Positions 1 through 5,950 are shown, numbered from the stretch's first letter. The stretch is 6,160 nucleotides of DNA from Pseudomonadota bacterium (GCA_015486505.1 WFRP01000046.1:1-6160); one strand, 5' to 3'. Program-made: numbers and translations. Notes: generated from the letters alone by a model not told the origin.

Positions 1-328
1 ATATAATAAACTTGACTCCTCAGACAATGTTCGTTTGATTTGATTTTGAATATTCATGCACCAAGTATGCACGATTCACACTTAAATGTCCAGTCTTATT
101 TTACGGGTAATAGGCAGAGCTAGAGAGCTAATGCGGGAACAATCCCCGCAACCCAAACGGAGCCTTGCGGCCCATACCCCAAGGGTACTTCCGTTGGGCG
201 CACCCCAAGGGCACTTCCGTTGGGCGCACCCCAAGGGCACTTCCGTTGGGCGCAAATAAGTACTCTTATCAGAACATTTTCTGATTATTAAATCTTGTTT
301 TTTGGTGCAGAAAATAACCTGTAAGGTA
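1..328. other. Left intergenic region, no gene seen
   Basis: No convincing coding sequence is present in either strand. A perfect TATAAT hexamer sits at 2-7 on the plus strand, but its -35 would lie outside the window and nothing coding follows it. A GC hairpin is visible at 132-150 (TGCGGG/CCCGCA, 7-nt loop), followed by the 26-bp tandem repeats at 176-253. Further right is an AT-rich perfect 7-bp hairpin at 268-285 (ATCAGAA/TTCTGAT, 4-nt loop). Because the exported-protein gene ends at 329 on the minus strand, the 250-328 stretch is its 3' flank, yet no hairpin there is followed by a good minus-strand T run. Transcription termination at this end is therefore not explained by a clear intrinsic terminator. 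Confidence 0.7.
176..253. repeat. Three tandem copies of a 26-bp GC-rich repeat
   Basis: Three head-to-tail copies occupy 176-201, 202-227 and 228-253 with no spacer. Each begins ACCCCAAGGG and ends CCGTTGGGCGC. Copies 2 and 3 are identical; copy 1 differs by one base (T instead of C at its 11th position, base 186). A fourth identical copy lies at 6066-6091 in the same orientation. Each unit can fold on itself: CCCAA near the left pairs with TTGGG near the right, with GG/CC inside and a CACTT loop. The self-complementary unit, tandem expansion and dispersal fit a short palindromic intergenic repeat family of the REP/ERIC type. The family name is not known to me. Confidence 0.9.
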
Positions 329-1135
329 CTAATATTGATATGGGGCCCGATATTGATTATAAGGTACCGGCGCCGGCATCGGCGGCGGGGTGAATTTCTC
401 GCTCAGCGCCCCCAGAGACTGACCGGAAAAAAGCGAGGTCAGACGCAGTTGAACCTTGCTGCGGGTCCCCTGGGTCAAGACATCGGGTTGCACGATCAAA
501 CCATAGCGGCCCCGATTACGGCATTGAACCTGCAGATAATTTACCGTTTTCTGATTTGAGCCTTGAAGATTAAAAATTTCAATCCCGGAAAAGGTTTTCA
601 GAATCCGGGCCATTACGGTCGTCATCTGCGCCCCGAAATAGGGATACATCGTCAGATTTTTCACCGGGGTAATATAAAGCTGCACCGGACTTGGTAAAAA
701 AAGCTGATCGCCGACTGCAAACTTTGCCGACCCCGGATTAATAAAAGCCAGATTGACGTGGCCGGCCGCTTCAGTGACGGTGACTGAGCCCTGAAAAATT
801 AAGGGCGCATGGGTTAAATTGAGTTCCTCCACCTCCCCTTCCGCCGGTTCGGTTTTATTTTCAGGATCACTGAAAACCAGAAGCTCCGCCCCGTGCGCCG
901 GAACCAGATCATCGACATATTCGATGACAACTTCATCTTTCTCCGGCAACAGCGCCACAATTTTACCCTGAGCCGCGATATCGGCATTCAGTTTTTCGAG
1001 CAGCAGAGCGCAGGCATTCTCGATTGTCGCCGCCCGCGCCGCCCCGCTTCCCAGAACCAGGAAAGCTGTCAGCAAAATTAAGGTTAAAATCCGGCGCCGC
1101 AACCCGGCCGATTTAATCATTGGTTGTCTTTTCAT
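329..1135 (-). CDS. Exported protein of unknown function
   Basis: A 268-residue protein that I do not recognise. The N-terminus is a clear Sec signal peptide: basic residues (K2, R3, K8, R13-R15), a hydrophobic core at about 16-30, and an Ala-X-Ala site with cleavage expected after A35 (ARA) or A36. It is therefore probably periplasmic; no lipobox cysteine is present. Residues 110-150 are beta-rich with Gly/Val spacing (GHVNLAFINPGSAKFAVGDQ). Residues 165-245 end in a strand-rich stretch with a SLFSGQSL turn, loosely recalling the TolB-N/CsgG/FlgT-like fold of envelope assembly proteins; that likeness is inference only. The C-terminal 20 residues are Pro/Tyr-rich (PYNQYRAPYQY at the end). The first ATG is used; a second in-frame ATG at M6 is possible and neither has a strong Shine-Dalgarno. 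It follows dapL by 15 nt and is probably cotranscribed with it. Confidence 0.85.
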   Translation of the reverse strand: MKRQPMIKSAGLRRRILTLILLTAFLVLGSGAARAATIENACALLLEKLNADIAAQGKIVALLPEKDEVVIEYVDDLVPAHGAELLVFSDPENKTEPAEGEVEELNLTHAPLIFQGSVTVTEAAGHVNLAFINPGSAKFAVGDQLFLPSPVQLYITPVKNLTMYPYFGAQMTTVMARILKTFSGIEIFNLQGSNQKTVNYLQVQCRNRGRYGLIVQPDVLTQGTRSKVQLRLTSLFSGQSLGALSEKFTPPPMPAPVPYNQYRAPYQY

Positions 1136-1150
1136 TTAAAATAAGCAGCC

Positions 1151-2332
1151 TTAAACTTTCAGAACCTTGACAATCCGCTCGCCGGCTTCTTCGAGCCGGG
1201 TTTCGGGAACCGTTAATGAGATTCTGAAATACCCCTCACCGGCATCACCGAAGCCGCTACCGGGCGTCACCACAACCCCGGCTTTTTCGAGAAACATAGT
1301 TGAAACTTCGGCGGAAGTCATACCTTCCGGATTATCAATCCAGAGATAGAAAGTCGCCTGCGGCGCTTTCAGGGTAAATCCGGCTTTCGTCAGGAAGGCA
1401 ACCATCATATCCCGGCGTTTACGATAGATTTCACACATCTCCCGGACACATTGCTGATCCGAACTTAAAGCGGTAATCGCGGCTTCCTGAATCGCCTGGA
1501 AAGCACCGGAATCAATATTGGTTTTCACCTTGCCCAGGCCCTGGACAATCTCCGGATTACCAATCGCAAAACCAATACGCCAGCCGGTCATATTATAGGT
1601 TTTTGAAAGCGAATGAAACTCGATGCCAACCTCTTTCGCTCCCGGAACTTCCAAAAAACTCATCGGCTTACAACCGTCATAGGCAAGTTCGGTATAAGCG
1701 GAATCGTGACAGACGATAATATTGTGGCGGGCGGCAAATGCGACAACTTTAACAAAAAAATCGGCATCAGCCACGGCCCCGGTCGGATTATTGGGATAGT
1801 TGATAAACATCAATTTGGCTTTAGCGGCAACCTCTGCCGGGATCGCGTCAAGATCAGGGAGGAAGCCATTTTCCGCTTTCAGCGGCATTTTATAAGGAAT
1901 CCCGCCGGCAAAAGTCGTGGCAATCGCGTAGACCGGATAGCCGGGGTCGGGCACCAGCACATAGTCTCCGGGATCGACAAAGGCTAAAGGCATATGGGCG
2001 ATCCCCTCTTTCGAGCCGATCATCGAGACCACTTCAGTCGCCGGATCAAATTTAACCCCGAAGCGCCGCCCGAACCAGTCGGCGGCCGCCTGCCGGAAAG
2101 AGAGCATACCGACATACGACGGGTACTGATGATTTTCCGGTTTTTCGGCCGCGATTTTCAGTGCAGCCACGATATGGGCCGGGGTCGGCATATCGGGATC
2201 ACCGACACCGAGATCGATAACATCGACCCCCTGTGCCAGGACTTCAGCCTTTTTGGCGTCAATCGCGGCGAAAAGATAAGGCGGCAACTGTTTTATTCTT
2301 TCAGCATATTCTACGTTAAACGGCTTACTCAT
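1151..2332 (-). CDS. dapL: LL-diaminopimelate aminotransferase
   Basis: Fold-type I PLP aminotransferase of 393 residues, full length for the DapL family. It converts tetrahydrodipicolinate plus glutamate directly to LL-2,6-diaminopimelate and 2-oxoglutarate, bypassing the succinylase/acetylase steps of lysine and peptidoglycan precursor synthesis, in the cytoplasm. Visible hallmarks are LPPYLFAAID near the N-terminus, LGVGDPDMPTP (41-51), GSKEGIAH (106-113), PDPGYPVY (128-135), YPNNPTGA (179-186, with N182 contacting PLP), D210 and Y213 for the cofactor ring, SLSKTYNMTGWR (241-252) with K244 as the Schiff-base lysine, and R370 as the likely substrate-carboxylate arginine. AGGAG lies 6 nt before the ATG. 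A strong terminator separates it from the upstream ACT gene, so it probably has its own promoter, though I found no good -35/-10 pair in the 46-nt gap. An aspartate-type aminotransferase is the alternative, but the N-terminal and mid-region motifs favour DapL. Confidence 0.93.
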   Translation of the reverse strand: MSKPFNVEYAERIKQLPPYLFAAIDAKKAEVLAQGVDVIDLGVGDPDMPTPAHIVAALKIAAEKPENHQYPSYVGMLSFRQAAADWFGRRFGVKFDPATEVVSMIGSKEGIAHMPLAFVDPGDYVLVPDPGYPVYAIATTFAGGIPYKMPLKAENGFLPDLDAIPAEVAAKAKLMFINYPNNPTGAVADADFFVKVVAFAARHNIIVCHDSAYTELAYDGCKPMSFLEVPGAKEVGIEFHSLSKTYNMTGWRIGFAIGNPEIVQGLGKVKTNIDSGAFQAIQEAAITALSSDQQCVREMCEIYRKRRDMMVAFLTKAGFTLKAPQATFYLWIDNPEGMTSAEVSTMFLEKAGVVVTPGSGFGDAGEGYFRISLTVPETRLEEAGERIVKVLKV

Positions 2333-2377
2333 TAAATTCTCCTGTTATCGGTATCAAGAATAATCAATAATTATTAC

Positions 2378-2413
2378 AAAAAGGGACACCAGCCAAATTA
2401 CGGCAGGTGCCCC
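2378..2413 (-). terminator. Intrinsic terminator after the ACT-domain gene
   Basis: On the minus strand GGGGCACCTGCC (2413-2402) pairs with GGCTGGTGTCCC (2394-2383) over 12 positions, with one G-U pair and one T-T mismatch, around a 7-nt loop, followed by five T residues (2382-2378). It starts 40 nt past the ACT gene stop and ends 46 nt before the dapL start. On the plus strand there is no T run after the stem, so it acts only for minus-strand transcription. It splits the gene block into two transcription units, allowing for partial read-through. Confidence 0.88.
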
Positions 2414-2452
2414 TGATAATATTTCGGACAACACACCTTTTTGCGGCTCACA

Positions 2453-2881
2453 CTACATCTGATAGATCTCGGAACCGTAGGTTTTAATCCACTGACTGCG
2501 CAAAACCTCCTTGGCGCTCTGGATATTATCAACCTCAACAATAAGAATCGCGTCATCGCCTTTCAGCGTGATAAAGGGATACAGGGTTTCAACATTAACC
2601 TGGCCCTCTTTCAGAGCCCGCAGCACAACATTAAGCCCGCCCGGGTGATCCGGGGCCGCGACCGCGATAACCTCTTTACTATGGACGGCAAAACCATTGG
2701 CCATCAAAACATTATAAGCCTGCTCCGGGGTATCGACGATAATCTTGAAGCGATCCGGGTCTAGTTCCGAACAGGCCATAAAACCTTTGATATTGATCTG
2801 CTCTTTCTCTAAAATCTCGCAGATCTGATTAAGCCGACCCGGAGTATTATCAATTGCAATCGAAAGTTGTGTTATAGACAT
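2453..2881 (-). CDS. Tandem ACT-domain protein
   Basis: A 142-residue soluble protein made of two ACT domains and nothing else. ACT1 spans about residues 4-66 with the ligand-site turn NTPGRL (12-17); ACT2 spans about 71-137 with DHPGGL (78-83). Both repeat the pattern of a beta strand, a D/N-x-PG-x-L turn and a helix, typical of ACT domains that bind amino acids at subunit interfaces. Stand-alone double-ACT proteins of this length (COG4747-like) are often found beside phenylacetate-CoA ligase and indolepyruvate or 2-oxoacid:ferredoxin oxidoreductase genes; no ligase is within this window. Its position directly behind the oxidoreductase genes suggests it senses a branched-chain or aromatic amino acid related to that pathway, but the ligand cannot be read from the sequence. 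AGGAG lies about 10 nt before the ATG, immediately after the stop of a mini-ORF. A strong terminator follows the gene. Confidence 0.92.
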   Translation of the reverse strand: MSITQLSIAIDNTPGRLNQICEILEKEQINIKGFMACSELDPDRFKIIVDTPEQAYNVLMANGFAVHSKEVIAVAAPDHPGGLNVVLRALKEGQVNVETLYPFITLKGDDAILIVEVDNIQSAKEVLRSQWIKTYGSEIYQM

Positions 2882-2897
2882 AATAAGCTGGCTCCTG

Positions 2898-2942
2898 TCA
2901 AAGCTTATCGATTACCGCCGCCAGCGCGCCGCCAATCGACAA
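2898..2942 (-). CDS. Possible 14-residue mini-ORF upstream of the ACT gene
   Basis: In the 94-nt gap between the gamma-subunit and ACT genes, a perfect AAGGAG (2955-2950) stands 7 nt before a TTG codon that opens MSIGGALAAVIDKL and a TGA stop. The stop is directly followed by the AGGAG of the ACT gene, an arrangement that fits translational coupling or a leader peptide. The peptide is hydrophobic and resembles no family I know. Its first and last codons form the arms of a hairpin, so the RNA structure rather than the peptide may be the functional element, or the ribosome site may be a relic of a deleted gene. Its existence as a translated product is uncertain. Confidence 0.3.
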   Translation of the reverse strand: MSIGGALAAVIDKL

Positions 2943-2943
2943 G
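2904..2943 (-). promoter_or_regulatory. Hairpin in the gamma/ACT intergenic leader
   Basis: On the minus strand CTTGTCGATT (2943-2934) pairs with AATCGATAAG (2913-2904) over ten positions including one G-U pair, and a further G-U can extend it inward. The loop is a GC-rich 18-20 nt run. The pairing is intact only in minus-strand RNA (the plus strand has an A-C mismatch), which fits a role in the operon transcript. It buries the TTG of the mini-ORF and ends just before the ACT ribosome binding site. There is no T run after it, so it is not an intrinsic terminator. It may adjust ACT gene translation or stabilise the upstream mRNA. Confidence 0.4.
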
Positions 2944-2975
2944 TTGTAACTCCTTAAAAAAATTTTCAATAATCT

Positions 2976-3509
2976 TTAAGAAAAATATTCCGCGCCTTTA
3001 ATCACGGCTTTGCGGCTGATCTCCAGCAAGGCCGGTTTGCGGCCCATCAGATATTCAAGGCCGGCAAAAACCGAATCCTGATCCGGCACCCCGGCCAGCT
3101 GAGCAAACGCGCCGAGCATCACCATATTGGCTGAGCGGTTATTGCCGAGTTCGGTGGCTAAATCATTCGCCGGAATCGAAAAAACCTCAATATCCCGACG
3201 CTCGGGAATCTCTTCGGCGACTGATGAATTATAGAGCAGTTTGCCGCCGCTGACCAGCCGGTTGATAAAAGCCACGGCTGAAGGCTGATTCAAGGCCACG
3301 ACAATATCGGGGGCTGAGGCTACCGGTGAAGCAATCTCTTCATCGGCAATCGTCAAGGTACAGTTGGCAGTGCCGCCGCGCATCGCCGCCCCGTAGGCGG
3401 GCAGATAAGTCGCGTGAAAGCCTTGAATCATAGCCGCGTTTCCCAAAACATTAGCGAGGGTCATAACCCCCTGACCGCCGGAACCGGCGCAAAGCGTTTT
3501 GACTATCAT
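2976..3509 (-). CDS. 2-oxoacid:ferredoxin oxidoreductase, gamma subunit
   Basis: A 177-residue protein of the pyruvate/ketoisovalerate oxidoreductase gamma family (KorC/VorC/PorG type). This subunit helps bind CoA and completes the heterotetramer that turns a 2-oxoacid plus CoA and oxidised ferredoxin into acyl-CoA, CO2 and reduced ferredoxin. The family glycine-rich turn AGSGGQGV is at residues 8-15, the conserved YGAAMRGGT at 39-47, and NRSANMVMLGA at 124-134. Length is normal for a stand-alone gamma subunit, so no fusion to alpha is present. Its ATG overlaps the beta-subunit stop in a 4-nt ATGA, with GGAAGG in the end of the beta gene as ribosome site, so translation is probably coupled. 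Substrate specificity cannot be deduced from this subunit. Confidence 0.94.
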   Translation of the reverse strand: MIVKTLCAGSGGQGVMTLANVLGNAAMIQGFHATYLPAYGAAMRGGTANCTLTIADEEIASPVASAPDIVVALNQPSAVAFINRLVSGGKLLYNSSVAEEIPERRDIEVFSIPANDLATELGNNRSANMVMLGAFAQLAGVPDQDSVFAGLEYLMGRKPALLEISRKAVIKGAEYFS

Positions 3510-4270
3510 CCTTTTTCCTTCCTTTTCTCTTCCCGCTTATCGGTCAGCAGACCCGGTTTATACTCTTTTGTCATCTCGTTATCAACCCATTTACAGGCCG
3601 TAACCGGGTCCATCTTCCAGTTGGTCGGACAGGGAGAGAGCACTTCAACAATCGAATAACCCAAACCTTCCTGCTGGGTTAAAAAAGCGTTGCGAATCGC
3701 TTTTTTGGTTTTTTTAACCCCGGCCGGAGATGAAACCGTAACCCGTTCAGCATAAGCCACGCCCGGAAACTGGGCGACAACATCGGTAATATGCAGCGGA
3801 TAACCGTCAACTTCGGGGTTACGTCCCATTGGTGAAGTCATAGTCGATTGACCAAGCAGTGAAGTCGGGGCCATCTGGCCGCCGGTCATACCGTAAACCG
3901 CATTATTGATAAAGATGACACAGATATTTTCACCCCGGTTGGCGGAGTGAATGGTTTCGGCGGTACCGATGGCCGACAGGTCGCCGTCCCCCTGATAACT
4001 GATCACGAAAAGATCGGGATTGGCGCGTTTCGCCCCGGTGGCAATTGCCGTACCGCGGCCGTGGGCCGACTCAATAATATCAAAATCAAGATAAAGATAA
4101 GCCAGCACCGCGCAGCCGGCGGGACAGACCAGATAAGCCTTTTTGCCGAGATCCATCTCCTCAAGCAACTCGGCGACGATGCGGTGAACGATACCGTGGC
4201 CGCAGCCGGGACAGTAGTGACTGACCACATCTTTTTTATGGTATTCAGGCCATTTATTGATAAGTTCCAT
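3506..4270 (-). CDS. 2-oxoacid:ferredoxin oxidoreductase, beta (TPP) subunit
   Basis: A 254-residue thiamine-pyrophosphate-binding subunit (KorB/VorA type). CPGCGHG is at 20-26; the TPP/Mg motif begins at GDGD (94-97) and is completed by NN at 122-123 and YGMTGGQ (126-132); the late PCPTNW at 213-218 is typical of 2-oxoacid oxidoreductase beta chains. C20, C23, C53 (or C49) and C214 have the spacing expected for ligands of the [4Fe-4S] cluster next to TPP, by comparison with two-subunit archaeal enzymes. It does the decarboxylation chemistry and passes electrons to the ferredoxin-like subunit. The C-terminal ten residues are an unusually Lys/Glu-rich tail. The ATG directly abuts the alpha-subunit stop (TAAATG), with GGAGA as ribosome site. 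Whether it prefers 2-oxoglutarate, 2-oxoisovalerate or an aryl pyruvate is not settled by the sequence. Confidence 0.95.
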   Translation of the reverse strand: MELINKWPEYHKKDVVSHYCPGCGHGIVHRIVAELLEEMDLGKKAYLVCPAGCAVLAYLYLDFDIIESAHGRGTAIATGAKRANPDLFVISYQGDGDLSAIGTAETIHSANRGENICVIFINNAVYGMTGGQMAPTSLLGQSTMTSPMGRNPEVDGYPLHITDVVAQFPGVAYAERVTVSSPAGVKKTKKAIRNAFLTQQEGLGYSIVEVLSPCPTNWKMDPVTACKWVDNEMTKEYKPGLLTDKREEKRKEKG

Positions 4271-5326
4271 TTACATTCTCCGATAGTAGCGGTGAATAAC
4301 CCGTGAAAATTCAATCGGGGTCGGGATAATCCCGCCGGGGCGGCCGTGAAAATCGATAACCGCCCTTTCATTTGCCAAAGCGAGCCGGACATCTTCAACC
4401 ATCTGGCCGGTACTCATCTCAAAAACGAGGAAATTTTTAATCTGCTGGGCAACCTTCTGCAGAATCTTATCCGGGAAAGGATAAAGGGTGATCGGCCGAA
4501 TCAGCCCCACTTTAAGACCGTCTTTACGGGCCCGTTTGATTGCGCCTTTGGCAATCCGGGCGGTCGTGCCGTAAGCCACCACGGCGAAATCGGCATCATC
4601 CATCATATAGAGCTCAAACCGGGTTTCCTGCTCGGCCATCTCTTTGTATTTACGCACCAGTTTCCAGTTGTGACGCTCCATCGCCAGGCCATCCAGAATC
4701 AATGAGGCCTGATAGCGGCTGGGGCCGTCTCCGCGGCCGCGCAAGGCCCAGGGTTTTTCCGGGAAATCGCTGACCGGCTCGGGAAAAACCACCGGCTCTT
4801 TCATCTGTCCCATCATTCCGTCGCCCAAGAGCAGAATCGGGGTCCGGTATTTATCGGCCAGATCAAAAGCCTTAACCGTCAAGTCGGCAAGTTCCTGCAC
4901 CGAGGCCGGGGCTAAAACCGGCGTCCGGTAATCGCCGTGGCCGCCGCCGCGGGTCGACTGAAAATAATCACCCTGGGCCGGAGCAATATTACCAAGCCCC
5001 GGGCCGCCGCGCATCATATTGACAATTACCGCCGGAAATTCAAAACCGGCAAGAAAGGAGAGCCCTTCCTGCTTGAGACTGACCCCGGGGCTTGAAGATG
5101 AAGTCATCACCCGGGCTCCGGTCGACGCGGCCCCGATCACCATATTGATCGCCGCGGTCTCACTCTCCGACTGCAGAAAAACGCCGCCGCTTTTCCGCAT
5201 ATTCTCAGCCATATACTCACCCAGTTCATTCTGGGGAGTAATCGGATAACCGAAATAACACCGACAACCGGCGCGAATCGCGGCTTCGGCAATGCAATGG
5301 TTACCGCTAATAAAAACCTTATCCAC
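4271..5326 (-). CDS. vorB: 2-oxoacid:ferredoxin oxidoreductase, alpha subunit (VorB type)
   Basis: A 351-residue alpha subunit containing the pyrimidine-binding domain and the second core domain but no fused gamma domain. Visible motifs are GYPITPQNE (26-34), a family hallmark for substrate/TPP binding; the acidic SESE at 53-56, containing the glutamate expected to activate TPP; SSSSPGVSLKQEGLSF (76-91); RGGPGLG (106-112); AYGTTAR (251-257); RPITLYPFP (277-285); and EMSTGQM (303-309). It matches the ~350-residue group usually annotated as 3-methyl-2-oxobutanoate dehydrogenase subunit VorB; a 2-oxoglutarate (KorA) role remains possible because these names overlap. The start is GTG, chosen because GAGGTG lies just upstream and the reading frame has no nearby ATG. 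It overlaps the ferredoxin gene by 8 nt and abuts the beta gene, so the subunits are translated as a coupled set. Confidence 0.95.
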   Translation of the reverse strand: MDKVFISGNHCIAEAAIRAGCRCYFGYPITPQNELGEYMAENMRKSGGVFLQSESETAAINMVIGAASTGARVMTSSSSPGVSLKQEGLSFLAGFEFPAVIVNMMRGGPGLGNIAPAQGDYFQSTRGGGHGDYRTPVLAPASVQELADLTVKAFDLADKYRTPILLLGDGMMGQMKEPVVFPEPVSDFPEKPWALRGRGDGPSRYQASLILDGLAMERHNWKLVRKYKEMAEQETRFELYMMDDADFAVVAYGTTARIAKGAIKRARKDGLKVGLIRPITLYPFPDKILQKVAQQIKNFLVFEMSTGQMVEDVRLALANERAVIDFHGRPGGIIPTPIEFSRVIHRYYRRM

Positions 5327-5543
5327 TATACACCTCTATCGCCAGATCAGGACACATCTGCGTACACATCAGACAACCGATACAGGCCGCAGAATTGACC
5401 GCCTCGGCCGGATTATACCCCATACGATTAAGTTTCGGCGAAGCGGCGAGCACTTCCTTTTTACAAAACTCAATACAGAGCCCGCAACCTTTGCAGAAAT
5501 CACGGCGCACTTTAACCGTAAACACCTTATCTTTTTTACTCAT
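5319..5543 (-). CDS. 2-oxoacid:ferredoxin oxidoreductase, ferredoxin-like delta subunit
   Basis: A 74-residue 2x[4Fe-4S] ferredoxin domain protein (KorD/VorD/PorD type) that carries electrons from the TPP subunit's cluster to external ferredoxin. Two complete CxxCxxCxxxC clusters are visible: C17, C20, C23, C27 and C54, C57, C60, C64, with a proline after the last cysteine of the second. A longer in-frame reading begins at a TTG at 5657 but its added 38 residues look non-coding, lack a good ribosome site and would cover the candidate promoter, so the ATG at 5543 is preferred. The Shine-Dalgarno is weak (GTGGA about 9 nt upstream). It is the first gene of the operon and overlaps the alpha gene by 8 nt. 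Confidence 0.92.
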   Translation of the reverse strand: MSKKDKVFTVKVRRDFCKGCGLCIEFCKKEVLAASPKLNRMGYNPAEAVNSAACIGCLMCTQMCPDLAIEVYSG

Positions 5544-5577
5544 ACTAAATATTCCACTCTCAAACCTGAAGAGTTCC

Positions 5578-5607
5578 AAAAAACCAAGCCGACAACCGGC
5601 ACCCGGT
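5578..5607 (-). promoter_or_regulatory. Candidate attenuator in the operon leader
   Basis: In the leader, 34 nt before the ferredoxin ATG, two mutually exclusive hairpins can form on the minus strand. The first is ACCGG-GTG-CCGGT (5607-5595). The second is GCCG-GTTGT-CGGC (5600-5588), followed by TTGG and six T residues (5583-5578), a weak terminator-like layout. They share 5595-5600, as in an antiterminator/terminator switch. The second stem is only 4 bp, so this is a suggestion rather than a firm call. Confidence 0.25.
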
Positions 5608-5628
5608 CCGGCACTGAAAGAATCGAGA

Positions 5629-5657
5629 TTGATAGCAAATGAACTGGAAAAATTCAA
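5629..5657 (-). promoter_or_regulatory. Candidate sigma-70 promoter of the oxidoreductase operon
   Basis: On the minus strand TTGAAT (5657-5652) and TATCAA (5634-5629) are separated by exactly 17 nt; each hexamer matches its consensus at four of six positions. A start near 5622 would give a leader of about 80 nt containing the overlapping hairpins at 5607-5578. The region is AT-rich, so a match of this quality can arise by chance, and a sigma-54 or other promoter is not excluded. Confidence 0.3.
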
Positions 5658-5705
5658 GCTTTATTTCTCAGGGCAAGTCATAAAGTCGACAAATAATATC
5701 CAATT

Positions 5706-5734
5706 TTGCTGTTTATACCGACAATAGATAAAAT
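5706..5734 (+). promoter_or_regulatory. Candidate plus-strand sigma-70 promoter
   Basis: TTGCTG (5706-5711, three of six consensus positions) and TAAAAT (5729-5734, five of six) are separated by exactly 17 nt. Transcription would start near 5741 and run away from the operon into a gene-free stretch with several hairpins, ending at the terminator-like hairpin at 5922-5942. It is back to back with the candidate operon promoter. Confidence 0.25.
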
Positions 5735-5740
5735 AATCCG

Positions 5741-5942
5741 CCCAGGCGAGCAATCATAAACTTTTTTCTTTACACGGTAAAGTCTCTACAATATAGTGGC
5801 AGGTCAGTGGATAACGGCGGAAGTAATCAGCGGCATCCGCCGCCGGTACTCAATCACTGCCATAATTTATAGAAATCTCAACTTTGATGGACCCGTAAAA
5901 AGTATTTCCCAAGAACTTCAGACACAATATGTTGTGTTTTTT
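5741..5942 (+). ncRNA. Speculative small RNA of about 200 nt
   Basis: This interval is bounded by a candidate promoter (5706-5734) and a terminator-like hairpin (5922-5942) and has no convincing ORF. Inside are a perfect 6-bp hairpin CTTTAC-ACG-GTAAAG (5768-5782) and a longer interrupted stem with CAGTG (5805-5809) pairing CACTG (5855-5859) and CGGCGG (5815-5820) pairing CCGCCG (5837-5842). No known RNA family is recognised, and the terminator lies inside a repeat element, which weakens the case. The arrangement alone prompts the call. Confidence 0.18.
5922..5942 (+). terminator. Terminator-like hairpin on the plus strand
   Basis: ACACAA (5922-5927) and TTGTGT (5932-5937) form a perfect 6-bp stem around the loop TATG, followed directly by five more T residues (5938-5942). 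The T run is on the plus strand, so it would stop rightward transcription, yet no plus-strand gene lies upstream in the window. The stem is AT-rich and modest in strength. Confidence 0.4.
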
Positions 5943-5950
5943 AATACCTA

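Noticed and set aside
176..253. CRISPR array interpretation of the 26-bp tandem units
   Set aside because: The copies are contiguous with no unique spacers, and no cas genes are present.
268..285. Terminator for the exported-protein gene
   Set aside because: The 7-bp stem is perfect but AT-rich, and the minus-strand sequence after it has no T run.
1613..2335. Plus-strand open frames of 124 and 113 codons opposite dapL
   Set aside because: They are antisense to a complete, motif-rich aminotransferase gene and show no domain of their own.
4003..4398. A 131-codon minus-strand frame across the alpha/beta junction
   Set aside because: It overlaps the two subunit genes in another frame; both of those carry full family motifs, so this is a shadow.
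5544..5657. N-terminal extension of the ferredoxin subunit from a TTG start
   Set aside because: The added 38 residues resemble no ferredoxin extension, lack a good ribosome site and overlap the candidate promoter and leader hairpins. The internal ATG at 5543 gives a standard-length subunit.
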